This document shows, piece by piece, positions 8,676 through 17,402 of a DNA stretch of 64,000 bases (its first letter is position 1; each line of letters starts with the position of its first letter). The stretch is from Nocardia vaccinii NBRC 15922 (lineage in GTDB: Bacteria; Actinomycetota; Actinomycetes; Mycobacteriales; Mycobacteriaceae), in the NCBI RefSeq assembly GCF_001613305.1, contig NZ_BDCC01000020.1, positions 62,001 through 126,000 of the forward strand, given 5' to 3'. The translations under genes were made by a program, and so were the position numbers. Under the pieces are notes generated by a model. It was not told the origin of the DNA, did no database searches, and saw nothing but the letters and a program-made list of their open reading frames with translations.

Positions 8676-10322
8676 TCAGCGGTCGGAGCGGGGACGGGTG
8701 AGGGTGAAGTGGTCGACCGCCTGCAACGTGTTGGCGGGCCCGGTGAGGGCGTAGTACGTGGCCTTGATGGTCGTGTTGCCGCCGGGTTTGCCCGGATCGA
8801 CGTCGAAGGCGCAGAAACCGTAGGGATGTTCGGCATCCTTGAACGCCGACCAGGGCGCCTGTTCCTGGACGTAGACGGGAGTCTTCTTACCGGTGGCGGG
8901 ATCCGTCGCGCCCACGGTGGTGAGGACGCGGCACTGCTCACCGGGGAAGAACAGGGCGTTGGACGGCGCCGAGGTTCCGCCGCCGCCGATCACCAGGTGC
9001 ACTGTGCCCTTGCTGGTGTCGATGACATCGGCGCGGGTGTCCACCGGTTTCGGGGTGAGGGTGTCGGTGCCCAGCACGCCGCGAACAGGATGGGAACGCT
9101 CGTAATGGTGTTCGTGTCCGGCGAGCACCAGATCGACCTGGTACCGGTCGAAAAGCGGTAGCCATTCCTGCCGGATGCCCAGGTCGGCCCCGTTGAACTT
9201 ATCGGCCGAGGAGATCGCGGTCTGGTGCATGAACACCACCACCCAGTCGATGCCGCGATCCGCGCGCGCCTTCGCCAATTCGGCCTCGAGCCAACGTTTC
9301 TGGGCGCCGCCGGAGTAGCCGCGCACATAACTGTTGCCCGCGTCCTGATAGCAGATGTCGTCGTTGGCCAGTGCGATGACGCGCACGCCACCGACGGTGA
9401 ACGAGTACCACAGCCCGCGGGTGAGTTCCTCGCTACCCGCGTCTGGCACGGTGAAATAGGTTTGGAACGCCTGATATCCGATCGGCCCGTTGCCCAGTTC
9501 GTTCTCGTGGTTGCCGGGTGCGGGCATCCACGGCCGGTAACGGGCCGAGCGAGAGTTGTTGGCCCACCAGTCGTTCCAGGTGCGGATGCGATCGGTGGAC
9601 AGATTGGCATAGCACAGATCGCCGTTGACGAGATTGAACAGCGGTGCGACCCGCTCGATTCCGGCGGTGACGTCCCCGGCGAACGGTGAGCCGAGATTGT
9701 CGTTGACGTATGTGCCGTTGACCAGCTTGCCGAGCGTCGGCGTGCCCTGATCACCGAAGCTGGTGAACCGGAACGCCGCCCGCCCGCTGGGCGCGGTACG
9801 CAGGGTGCCCAGCTCCGGCGGTGCGCCGTCGTGCCCCGCGGCGTAGACGTAGTCGGTGTCGGGGGACAGGCCGGTCAGCCGCGCGTGATGAGCGGTGATC
9901 TCGACACCGGATTTCCCGTCCCGATACGTGCGGGTCCGCGCGGGCACCGTCGTGCCGAAACCAGCGGCGGCGGTGCCGTAGCGCACCACCGGATTACGCA
10001 CCGAAGCGGTTGTGTGCCAGGAAATCACCGCCTCGTGCGCCGCGTCGGCCCCGAATTGCAGATGCAGGCCCGAGACGTGTGGCGCGGCGGTGCTGTCCGC
10101 GCTCATGACCAGATCAGGTGTGCGCGGCCAGATCTCACGGGCAGCGGAGTCACTGCTGCCGCGCAGCGCCGCAGTGCCACCCGCGCCGACCGCGAGCCCG
10201 GCGACCGCGGCTCCCGCCGATGCGCCGAACAACCATCGCCGGCTCACACCGGATGTCTGCGCCGTGTCCCCGGCGTCGCCGGACCCGGTTTCGCCGCTGC
10301 TGGAACCCTGATCGTCCGCCAT
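8676..10322 (-). CDS. Tat-exported purple-acid-phosphatase-type metallophosphoesterase
   Basis: A 548-residue secreted phosphoesterase. Residues about 27-55 form a Tat signal (SRRWLFGASAGAAVAGLAVG). A fibronectin-like N-terminal domain (about 80-190) typical of purple acid phosphatases precedes the catalytic domain, which shows the dinuclear-metal motifs SFGDQG, NGDLCY, APGNHENE, VVVFMHQ and AGHEHHYERSHP. It should hydrolyse phosphomonoesters outside the membrane; it resembles M. tuberculosis Rv2577. The start ATG at 10322 is preceded by GAGGTC. It stands alone downstream of asnB on the same strand with an 84-bp gap. Confidence 0.87.
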   Translation of the reverse strand: MADDQGSSSGETGSGDAGDTAQTSGVSRRWLFGASAGAAVAGLAVGAGGTAALRGSSDSAAREIWPRTPDLVMSADSTAAPHVSGLHLQFGADAAHEAVISWHTTASVRNPVVRYGTAAAGFGTTVPARTRTYRDGKSGVEITAHHARLTGLSPDTDYVYAAGHDGAPPELGTLRTAPSGRAAFRFTSFGDQGTPTLGKLVNGTYVNDNLGSPFAGDVTAGIERVAPLFNLVNGDLCYANLSTDRIRTWNDWWANNSRSARYRPWMPAPGNHENELGNGPIGYQAFQTYFTVPDAGSEELTRGLWYSFTVGGVRVIALANDDICYQDAGNSYVRGYSGGAQKRWLEAELAKARADRGIDWVVVFMHQTAISSADKFNGADLGIRQEWLPLFDRYQVDLVLAGHEHHYERSHPVRGVLGTDTLTPKPVDTRADVIDTSKGTVHLVIGGGGTSAPSNALFFPGEQCRVLTTVGATDPATGKKTPVYVQEQAPWSAFKDAEHPYGFCAFDVDPGKPGGNTTIKATYYALTGPANTLQAVDHFTLTRPRSDR

Positions 10323-10406
10323 GACCTCAGCTAACTCCGACTGGGTGCAGGTGCGGCTACGACCCGGCGAACATCAGATGAACCGGCGGGCGCCGGGTGC
10401 GGGCCA

Positions 10407-12332
10407 CTACAGCCGCACCGGATAGGTGGGCTCTTCGATGGCGGGCTTGATGCGGTCCTCGACGAAGATGCCGTGCCAGACCATGAACACCAGCACCGTC
10501 CACAGCCGGCGGCTGTGATCCACCGTGCCGGTGCGATGCGCTTCGAGCATCGCGGTGATCGCGGCCTTGTCCAGGAGATGATCGGTCTGCGATTCGGCGA
10601 TCTGCTGGGCGGCCCAGTCGTACAGCTCCGGACCGCGCAGCCAGTGCCGCAGCGGCACCGGGAAGCCCAGCTTCGGGCGGTGCAGCACATGCGGCGGCAC
10701 GATCTCCTCGAGTGCCCGGCGCAGCGCGTACTTGGTGGTCTCGGAGGTGATCTTCTGCTCGTACGGCAGCTGTTCGGCGACCGCGAAAACCTCGGGATCC
10801 AGGAACGGCACCCGCAGTTCGAGTGAGTTGGCCATGGTCATCTTGTCGGCCTTGACCAGGATGTCCCCGCGCAGCCAGGTGAACAGGTCCAGATGCTGCA
10901 TGCGCGCCACCGGATCCCAGCCGCGCGAGCGGGCGTAGATCGGCGCGGTGACATCCCTGTGGGTCCATTCGGGCCGGAAATCGCGCAGCACCGCGCGCAA
11001 CTGGGCATCGCTGAAACTGCGCGCGTTGCCGTAGTAGCGCTCCTCCAGGGGAAGCGATCCGCGATGCAGCAGGCTCTTGCCCCGGGTCCCTTCGGGAATC
11101 CGGTCGGACAACTTGCCCAGCAGCCGCCGCGCACCGCGCGGCAGGTAGTCGAAAGGCTTGAGCGACAACGGCTCCCGATAGATGGTGTATCCGCCGAACA
11201 ACTCGTCCGCGCCCTCGCCCGAGAGCACCACCTTGACGTGCTTGCGCGCCTCCTTGGCCACGAAGTACAGCGGTACCAGCGCCGGGTCCGCGACGGGATC
11301 GTCCAGGTACCAGACGATCTCGGGGATCGCCCCGGCGAAGTCCTCCGGACTGACCACCCGGATGAAATGCTTCGCGCCGATCGCGTCCGCGGTCTCGGCG
11401 GCAACGTCGGCCTCGGAGTAGCCCTCGCGCTCGAAGGCAGAGGTGAAGGTGAGCAGATTCGGGTTGTGCTGGATCGCCAGCGCCGCGGTGGCGGTGGAGT
11501 CGATGCCGCCGGACAGGAACGCACCGACCGTGACGTCCGCGCGCATATGTTTGGCGACCGAATCCCGCAGGACGTCGGCGATTTCGCGATAGCGGGCCTG
11601 CGCGCCGTCCGGCGCGAACGGCCGCACCCGGAACTTCGGCTCGAAGTACCGGGTGATCTTCGGCTCCTCGCCCGGCGCCAGCGTCGCGTAGCAACCGGAT
11701 TCCAGGCGCCGGACGTCGGCGTGTAGAGTCTCGGGTTCGGGCACGTACTGCAGCACGGTGTAGTGCTCGACCGCCCGCACATCGATCGACCGGGACAGAC
11801 CCAGTGGCTCGAGCAGCTCCAGCAGACTCTTCTTCTCGCTCGCGTAGGCGGTGCCGCCCGGACCGGTCGCGACGAACAGCGGTTTGATGCCGAACCGGTC
11901 GCGCGCGATGACCAGCTGCCGGGTCTCGGTATCCCAGATCGCGAAGGCGAACATCCCGCGCAACCGGGAGAACGCCGCGGTGCCCCAGTGGTGATAGGCG
12001 GCGACTATGGATTCACCGTCGCCCTCGGTGTGGAACTGCGCACCGTGTTCGGCGCTCAGCTGCTCGCGCAGTTCCAGGTAGTTGTAGATCTCCCCGTTGA
12101 ACGCCAGCGCGTACCGCTCCGGATTCTCCGGCGGCCCCCAGCGCAGCGGCTGGTGCGAATGCTCGATGTCGATGATCGACAGGCGGTTGAAGCCCAGGAT
12201 GATGTGCTCGTCGTGCCAAGTGCCGCGCTCATCGGGACCCCGGTGACGTCCGCATTGCAGCGCCTCGTACACCTGGTGCACGACTTCGTCGGTCGCCACA
12301 TCGGCGGTCAGAAATCCGAGCAGGCCACACAC
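10407..12332 (-). CDS. asnB: Asparagine synthetase (glutamine-hydrolysing)
   Basis: Makes asparagine from aspartate, glutamine and ATP. The 641-residue enzyme has the N-terminal glutaminase domain beginning M-C-G-L-L-G, with Cys2 as nucleophile, and RLSIIDIEHSHQP and FNGEIYNY further on. The C-terminal synthetase domain has the pyrophosphate loop SGGIDSTATAA and GEGADELFGGY. Length and order match M. tuberculosis Rv2201. It starts with a GTG so that the cysteine is second; GAGG lies about 13 nt upstream. In mycobacteria and rhodococci this enzyme type also amidates meso-diaminopimelate in peptidoglycan (LtsA), which may apply here. It is divergent from ctaC. Confidence 0.93.
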   Translation of the reverse strand: MCGLLGFLTADVATDEVVHQVYEALQCGRHRGPDERGTWHDEHIILGFNRLSIIDIEHSHQPLRWGPPENPERYALAFNGEIYNYLELREQLSAEHGAQFHTEGDGESIVAAYHHWGTAAFSRLRGMFAFAIWDTETRQLVIARDRFGIKPLFVATGPGGTAYASEKKSLLELLEPLGLSRSIDVRAVEHYTVLQYVPEPETLHADVRRLESGCYATLAPGEEPKITRYFEPKFRVRPFAPDGAQARYREIADVLRDSVAKHMRADVTVGAFLSGGIDSTATAALAIQHNPNLLTFTSAFEREGYSEADVAAETADAIGAKHFIRVVSPEDFAGAIPEIVWYLDDPVADPALVPLYFVAKEARKHVKVVLSGEGADELFGGYTIYREPLSLKPFDYLPRGARRLLGKLSDRIPEGTRGKSLLHRGSLPLEERYYGNARSFSDAQLRAVLRDFRPEWTHRDVTAPIYARSRGWDPVARMQHLDLFTWLRGDILVKADKMTMANSLELRVPFLDPEVFAVAEQLPYEQKITSETTKYALRRALEEIVPPHVLHRPKLGFPVPLRHWLRGPELYDWAAQQIAESQTDHLLDKAAITAMLEAHRTGTVDHSRRLWTVLVFMVWHGIFVEDRIKPAIEEPTYPVRL

Positions 12333-12736
12333 GGCGTCGGGAACCTCGTTTCCGGGATCGGGGGGTGGGGCGGGGAGGAGATCGAAACTCAGTCCGCGAG
12401 TATGCCGTACCGCGGAATGATTCCGGAATCATTCTGCCTCGGATCGGTATCTTCCGCCCCCTGGAGCGGTGTTATGTGTCCGCAACGTCGTAACCTCGGT
12501 TGATAGTTGGCCGGTCGCACCGATCTCCATCGCGGCCTCGATCTTCGGAGTGTCGAATCCGACCCGCGCACAACGCGGTACCCGGTTTGGTCTACGCTGC
12601 GTAGTACTCGGGAACTCCCGAGGTGGAGTGTGCGTTTGCGCGGTCTGCCGGTGGGTTCTTCGAACGTGCTGAAAATGTGCCGTCCGGCCCGCCCGGGCGG
12701 CGCCGAGTCGGATAGACGACCAGGAAGGCGTTGAGC
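12333..12736. other. Divergent asnB / ctaC control region
   Basis: A 404-bp gene-free region. It contains the asnB promoter candidate and the perfect 20-bp palindrome described separately. For ctaC, TACGCT at about 12594 is a possible -10 box; a strong AGGAAGG ribosome site lies at 12722-12728. No small gene was convincing. Confidence 0.4.
12399..12434 (-). promoter_or_regulatory. asnB promoter with 20-bp perfect palindrome
   Basis: GAATGATTCCGGAATCATTC at 12415-12434 is a perfect 20-bp palindrome. On the minus strand CATACT (12399-12404) is a plausible -10 for asnB, and the palindrome covers the expected -35 position, about 83-102 bp before the asnB start. A repressor or activator site for asnB is likely; the protein is unknown. 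Confidence 0.5.
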
Positions 12737-13837
12737 GTGGCGCACAAGGCGAGCGAAGCGATAGGGGCGCGGCCCGACGGGGGCGCTACCTCCGGCGGAC
12801 GAGGCCGCATGCTTCGGCGGGCCGGGCTGGCGGTGTCCTTGGGGATCACTGTCATCGCCGTTTCCGGCTGCTCGATCGACAATCCCGTGCTTCGGTTCGG
12901 GTGGCCCTCGGGTATCACCCCGCAGGCGACCAGGATGCGGGAGCTGTGGACCTGGTCGGTCATCGCCGCGCTGGCGATGGGTGTGCTGGTGTGGGGTCTG
13001 ACGTTCTGGACCATCACCTTCCACCGCAAGAAGCCGAACTCCCCGGAGTTCCCCCGCCAGACCGGCTACAACGTGCCGCTGGAGCTGACCTACACCGCGA
13101 TTCCGTTCGTGATCATCGCGGTGCTGTTCTACTTCACCGTGGTCGTGCAGAACTACGTGCACGAGAAGGTCTCCAATCCGAACGTGGTCGTGGACGTGAC
13201 CGCGTTCCAGTGGAACTGGAAGTTCGGCTACCAGAAGGTCGACGAGAACGGCCAGGTCTACGACGGTGTCGACCACACCCGTCAGGGCATGGACCAGCAG
13301 ATCATCGACGAGTACAAGGACCGCAAGGCCAACGGCCACGCCCAGCCCGGCCCGGACCACGGTCTGCCGGGTAACGACATCAGCTACCTGCACTACGACA
13401 AGGTCGAGACCGTCGGTTCCAGCACCGAGGTGCCGGTCTTGGTCCTGCCGACCAACCGGGTCATCGAGTTCCAGCTCGCCTCGGCCGACGTCATCCACTC
13501 CTTCTGGGTGCCGGAATTCCTGTTCAAGCGCGATGTGATGCCGGACCCGAAGGAGAACCACTCCGACAACGTCTTCCAGATCTCCAAGATCGAGAAGGAG
13601 GGCGCGTTCGTCGGCCGGTGCGCGGAGATGTGCGGCACCTTCCACTCGATGATGAACTTCGAGGTCCGGGCGGTCACGCCGGAGAAGTTCGACAAATACC
13701 TGACCGACCGCAAGGCCGGGAAGACCAACGCCGAGGCACTGGCCGACATCGGCGAGTCGCCGGTGGCGGTGTCCACGCACCCGTTCAACACCGACCGCAC
13801 CGTGCGTTCGGCGTCCGAGGCCCAGCAGAGCAACTGA
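12737..13837 (+). CDS. ctaC: Cytochrome c oxidase subunit II (lipoprotein type)
   Basis: Subunit II of the aa3 terminal oxidase, carrying the CuA electron-entry site on the outer face. The 366-residue protein has a basic N-terminus, a lipoprotein signal with lipobox AVSGC (Cys45), two transmembrane helices, and the CuA domain with IHSFWVPEFLFKRDV and CAEMCGTFHSMM, holding the His, two Cys, Glu and Met ligands. The GTG at 12737 was chosen because AGGAAGG is 8 nt upstream; a TTG at 12731 is too close. It is equivalent to Rv2200c and forms an operon with ctaF (14-nt gap). Confidence 0.93.
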   Translation: MAHKASEAIGARPDGGATSGGRGRMLRRAGLAVSLGITVIAVSGCSIDNPVLRFGWPSGITPQATRMRELWTWSVIAALAMGVLVWGLTFWTITFHRKKPNSPEFPRQTGYNVPLELTYTAIPFVIIAVLFYFTVVVQNYVHEKVSNPNVVVDVTAFQWNWKFGYQKVDENGQVYDGVDHTRQGMDQQIIDEYKDRKANGHAQPGPDHGLPGNDISYLHYDKVETVGSSTEVPVLVLPTNRVIEFQLASADVIHSFWVPEFLFKRDVMPDPKENHSDNVFQISKIEKEGAFVGRCAEMCGTFHSMMNFEVRAVTPEKFDKYLTDRKAGKTNAEALADIGESPVAVSTHPFNTDRTVRSASEAQQSN

Positions 13838-13851
13838 GGGACTGAACTGAT

Positions 13852-14268
13852 ATGAAGGTCGAAGCACGCATCTTCGAGCTGCTCACGGTGTTCTTCGTCA
13901 TCGTGGCCGTCATCTACGCCTTCTTCACCGGACAGTCCAGCACCGGTGTGGAGTGGGCGGGCACCACCGCGATCGTGCTGACCGCGGGCCTGACCCTCAT
14001 CGTCGGCACGTACTTCCGCTTCGTGGCCCGTCGTCTGGACCTGCGTCCGGAGGACTACGAGGAGGCCGAGATCGTGGACGGCGCGGGTGATCTGGGCTTC
14101 TTCTCGCCCGGTAGCTTCTGGCCGGTCAGCCTGGCGGGTGCGGCCGCGGTCACCGCGATCGGATTCGCGTTCTTCCAGCTGTGGCTGATCGCCATCGGCG
14201 TCGTCTGCATCCTGACCGCTGCGGCCGGTCTGGTGTTCGAGTACCATATCGGTCCCGAGAAGCACTGA
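13852..14268 (+). CDS. ctaF: Cytochrome c oxidase subunit IV (actinobacterial CtaF)
   Basis: Small membrane subunit of the actinobacterial bcc-aa3 supercomplex, equivalent to Rv2199c. The 138-residue product has four hydrophobic segments (about 6-25, 31-50, 82-100, 105-130) separated by a short charged loop with [13 protein letters not shown], a family feature. ATG at 13852 follows the ctaC stop by 14 nt. It has no catalytic residues and probably stabilises the complex. Confidence 0.92.
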   Translation: MKVEARIFELLTVFFVIVAVIYAFFTGQSSTGVEWAGTTAIVLTAGLTLIVGTYFRFVARRLDLRPEDYEEAEIVDGAGDLGFFSPGSFWPVSLAGAAAVTAIGFAFFQLWLIAIGVVCILTAAAGLVFEYHIGPEKH

Positions 14269-14287
14269 GTTCGAGCGGTACACAGTT

Positions 14288-14310
14288 CCCCGGCCGTTCT
14301 TCGGCCGGGG
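14288..14310 (+). terminator. Hairpin after ctaF
   Basis: CCCCGGCCG-TTCTT-CGGCCGGGG is a perfect 9-bp stem 19 nt after the ctaF stop; no T tract follows. Confidence 0.6.
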
Positions 14311-14434
14311 CGCTGTCGTATCGGCGTTCGTTTGTATCGGAGTTCGTTCAGGGGGAGTTATTCCGGGGTGGGGGACGGCTCGAGGGCGCGTCCGTACAAC
14401 TCGGGGAGTCCGATCAGCATCACGTCGGGCTCCG

Positions 14435-14735
14435 TCACCGCACGTCGACGCAACGCGTCACTGAATCCGGTGCCACCGAAGCGGCATCACGGCATCCGAA
14501 CGGCCGGACCACCAGCTCGAGCTGCGCCCGTCCGCGCAACGGTGCACCGCTGGCCAACAGCCCACCCATCACGGACATCGCCGACCCGTACAGCAGCAGT
14601 CGGATTCCGCTCGGCTCGGTCTGATACCGGTCTATCTCCCGCTCCACCAGCGACGGCAACTCGGGCACGGCCTTCACCAGGTACGGGAACTCATCGAGCA
14701 CAACCAGCGTCGGTGTGTGCGCCCTATCCCGGGGC
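14435..14735 (-). pseudogene. Remnant of a DUF234-type AAA ATPase gene
   Basis: Reading the minus strand, about 85 codons from 14735 to 14480 encode the middle of an archaeal-type AAA ATPase (COG1672/DUF234 family): the Walker B region PTLVVLDEFPYLVKAVPEL, then IRLLLYGSAMSVMGGLL, APLRGRAQLELVVRPF and the start of RDAA. There is no Walker A region upstream, since the frame runs into the FAD oxidoreductase stop, and after RDAA the sequence no longer fits the family and stops at 14435. Both ends are gone, so it cannot be functional. It suggests that this junction after ctaF is an old recombination site. Confidence 0.7.
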
Positions 14736-14741
14736 GTGGTG

Positions 14742-16022
14742 TTACTCGGCCCCGTGGTAGCGGCGGGCCCGCTCGGAACGGCAGATGTCGTCGATCGCGG
14801 TGTTGATCTCGCGCAGGGCGTCGGCGGTGCCGGAACGGCCGGTGAAGGCGCTGGCGGGGCGCAGGCGGCAGGTGAAGCTGATGAAGCCGTGGTCCTCGTC
14901 GGCGAGTTCGTGCAGATATGGGGAGCGTACGCCGTAGGTCAGGGCGGAGATGACCGTGAAGCACTCGTTGCGTTCGCGGTATTCGGAGAACAGATCGTGC
15001 AGCCGGTGGAAGACCGCGGTGTAGGTCGACAGCGGCGCGAAAACCGCCGCGCGATAGGCCGGCCCGCGCTCGGAGGTGCTGATCACGGTGTCGGCGAGAT
15101 ATTCCGCGTCGCGCAGGGTGAGCACCTTCGGGGAGAACATCAGCGCACCGGCGGCGGCGTTGCGGACCGGCATGCCCGCGCGCCCGCCCGCGGCCGAGGC
15201 GATCGCGCCGAGGGATTTGCGTGCGCGGGAGCCGAGTTCGCGGCGGGCCCGAAGGGACGGCGTCGCGGTGGTGGGGTGCAGGCTGGACCACTGGCCGAAG
15301 CGCACCGTGCCCAACTGGATGTTGCCGGTGCCGACCGGCCGCGAGACCCGCAGCGGTGCGGTGTCGACCCAGCGGCCGACCTGCAACATCGCATCGCCGG
15401 GCCGTTCGATCGCGTCGAGGGTGTGCTCGACGAAACCGTCGAAATCGAGAAAGCGATGCGCGTCCGAGGTCAGCCAGGTGTGGTCCTTGTCCACCTCGAC
15501 GGCCTGCAACGTGAGGGCGGTGATGATGCCGGTGCGGCCCGCGCCGCCCAGGATGCGGTGGAAGCGTTCGGTGTGGTGGTTGCGCCCGCAGGTGCCGAAT
15601 CTGCCTTCCGGATCGACGTATTCGATCGCGAGGACGTTATCGCTGAACATCCCGTACCGGTGCGAGGCGGTGGACAGGCCGCCCACCGCGGCGAAACCAC
15701 CCGCGGTGATCTCCCGGTGGTCGCCGACGATGGGCAGACCCAGGCCATGTGCGGCGAGGGTGCGGTCGATATCGGACAGCCGCGCGCCCGCCTGCACTCG
15801 CACCTGACGGGCCTCGGCGTCCACCGCCTGGACCCGGTTCATCCGGCGCAGGGACAGGACGATGCGGCGGTCGGGCGGGCCTGGTTCGTCTTCGTTATCG
15901 CTGCTGCGCTCGCCGCCTCGGACCGTCAGCGGTTGCGGTCGTGAATCTCGTACGGTGCGAACGACATCCGCGGTATCGCGCGGTAGATATTCCTCCGGGA
16001 AGGCGGCCAGCGACGTGCTCAT
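14742..16022 (-). CDS. FAD-binding (PCMH/VAO-type) oxidoreductase
   Basis: A 426-residue flavoenzyme of the vanillyl-alcohol-oxidase/PCMH superfamily. The N-terminal FAD domain shows LTVRGGERSSDNED at about 32-45, VQAGARLSDIDRTLAAHGLGLPIVGDHREITAGGF (split as VQAGARLSDI, LPIVGDHREITAGG) and RILGGAGRTGIITALTL. The C-terminal half is a substrate-binding domain with LADEDHGFISFTCRLRP. The substrate is unknown; DprE1-like sugar oxidases and aldonolactone oxidases share the fold. ATG at 16022 has GAGG 2 nt upstream, rather close; an in-frame extension upstream is possible. It is monocistronic, next to the ATPase remnant. Confidence 0.75.
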   Translation of the reverse strand: MSTSLAAFPEEYLPRDTADVVRTVRDSRPQPLTVRGGERSSDNEDEPGPPDRRIVLSLRRMNRVQAVDAEARQVRVQAGARLSDIDRTLAAHGLGLPIVGDHREITAGGFAAVGGLSTASHRYGMFSDNVLAIEYVDPEGRFGTCGRNHHTERFHRILGGAGRTGIITALTLQAVEVDKDHTWLTSDAHRFLDFDGFVEHTLDAIERPGDAMLQVGRWVDTAPLRVSRPVGTGNIQLGTVRFGQWSSLHPTTATPSLRARRELGSRARKSLGAIASAAGGRAGMPVRNAAAGALMFSPKVLTLRDAEYLADTVISTSERGPAYRAAVFAPLSTYTAVFHRLHDLFSEYRERNECFTVISALTYGVRSPYLHELADEDHGFISFTCRLRPASAFTGRSGTADALREINTAIDDICRSERARRYHGAE

Positions 16023-16333
16023 GGCCTCACAGCTAACCACAGTTGCACCCCTCCCGTCTGCCCCGAAGGTGTGGCGGATCGGCGACTCGCCGGTGAACAT
16101 ATTTCGCGGCGGCTTGATCGGGGCGATCCCGGTGCGCCACAGGAGATTAGGTGTGTGTTACGGCGGTCCGGTCGGGTCTTGCCGAGGGTCTCGAACCCGG
16201 CGCTGGTCGAAGCGTTTCGCGCATGGGCGAATCGGTGCTCCGGTTACTCCTGGGGCGGTTGGTGAACCGCGTGGCCGAGCAGGTGCGGGGGTGATGGAGT
16301 TGTGCGGCATGCTGTCGGCCGGTCGGACAGGTG
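16023..16333. other. 311-bp gap between IclR gene and FAD oxidoreductase
   Basis: No gene or clear regulatory motif is visible. Short frames on both strands lack recognisable motifs. A stretch GGTCTCGAACCCGG at about 16177-16190 resembles a tRNA T-arm but no cloverleaf can be drawn. Confidence 0.3.
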
Positions 16334-17281
16334 TCAGCTGGGTTGGGCGGTGGGCAGGGGCGCGGCGGTGTCGTGGCGCAGAGCCGCGGTGAGCGCGTCG
16401 GCGACCTCGCGCGTCGCGGTGCCCAGTGCGGTGAGTTCCTCGGCCGACAGCAGAGTGTCCGGACAGGCGACGACGGCGGCGGTCACGGTGGAACCGAGGA
16501 AGACCGGGGCCGCGACGGTGACGACGGCGTTGGCCGGGCCCAGTTCGTCGGGCAGGTAATCGATGGTGATCAGATCGGCGATCATCGCGCCGAGCCGGTT
16601 GCGCAGCGGATCGGTGACGGGCGAGTTGCGCAGCGCGGCAAGCGCTTCGAGCATGGGTGCCGAGTCGTCGGCCAGTCGCTCGACCGAATAGCCGCGAGTG
16701 CGGACCGCCGCCAGGACCGCGAGCAGGCGGTCGCGATGCGCCGGATCGGCGTGGCCGAGCCAGGTCTCGCGCTCGGCCTCGGGGGCCCAGGCCAGGAATT
16801 CGCGGACCACCGGCGGTGCGAGCGGCAGGCGGCGGCCCGGCCGGATCCACGGCAGCGTCGGGGTGCCCGCGACCTCGGTGATGACGATCGCCCCGTCTTC
16901 GCGTTCGGCGAGGAAGGCCGGAATGTCCTGACGTGCGGAGAACTCGCGGATGGGGGTCAGGGCCAGACGGCGCAGCGGGAAGGCGGCCTCGGCGCGGCGG
17001 GCCACGGTGAGCAGGCCCAGGCCCAAGCCGTAGTTGCCGTCGGCGTCGCGCACGGTCCAGTGGTCGGCGGTGAGTTGGCTGAGCACCGCGTGTGCGGTGG
17101 CGCGGGACAGGCCGGTCTCCCGGACGATCCGCGCCAGCGAAAGGTGGTCGCCGACGTGCCGCGACAGCAGGCCGATCACCTGGACGACGCGGTGGGTGGG
17201 TGGCGATGCGGGTGCGGCCGAACCATTTTCTGAAACAGGTTCTTGACCGGCGCGGCGTTCCGGGCCTATCGTCGGTGTCAC
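16334..17281 (-). CDS. IclR-family transcriptional regulator
   Basis: A 315-residue regulator with an N-terminal winged helix-turn-helix (about residues 25-85: RVVQVIGLLSRHVGDHLSLA followed by RIVRETGLSRATAHAVLSQL) and a C-terminal IclR effector domain (about 100-290) containing DIPAFLAERE, GRRLPLAPPVVREFLAW and the closing VAAPVFLGSTVTAAVVAC. Such proteins sense small molecules and usually control the adjacent divergent operon. It is divergent from cysD with 121 bp between, so the sulfate-activation and sulfotransferase genes are its probable target. The GTG at 17281 sits 8 nt behind TATCGT, suggesting leaderless transcription. The effector is unknown. Confidence 0.83.
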   Translation of the reverse strand: MTPTIGPERRAGQEPVSENGSAAPASPPTHRVVQVIGLLSRHVGDHLSLARIVRETGLSRATAHAVLSQLTADHWTVRDADGNYGLGLGLLTVARRAEAAFPLRRLALTPIREFSARQDIPAFLAEREDGAIVITEVAGTPTLPWIRPGRRLPLAPPVVREFLAWAPEAERETWLGHADPAHRDRLLAVLAAVRTRGYSVERLADDSAPMLEALAALRNSPVTDPLRNRLGAMIADLITIDYLPDELGPANAVVTVAAPVFLGSTVTAAVVACPDTLLSAEELTALGTATREVADALTAALRHDTAAPLPTAQPS

Positions 17282-17289
17282 AATATCGA

Positions 17290-17311
17290 ACGATAGCGTC
17301 GAATATTCGAC
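17290..17311. promoter_or_regulatory. IclR promoter and 14-bp palindrome
   Basis: GTCGAATATTCGAC at 17298-17311 is a perfect palindrome in the IclR/cysD divergent region. A minus-strand -10 candidate TATCGT (17290-17295) adjoins it, and a related half site TCGAAC lies at 17286-17291. A site for the IclR protein is the simplest reading. Confidence 0.45.
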
Positions 17312-17402
17312 ATCGCAACTCCGATCGGGATTCCGGCGACGGGCCGATGCCCGACCGCGAGTGGTGCGAACGATCCGTCGCGGTGAGTGGGTGAGAAGTG
17401 TG

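Noticed and set aside
16140-16240. Possible tRNA T-arm (GGTCTCGAACCCGG)
   Set aside because: No matching acceptor, D or anticodon stems can be drawn around it.
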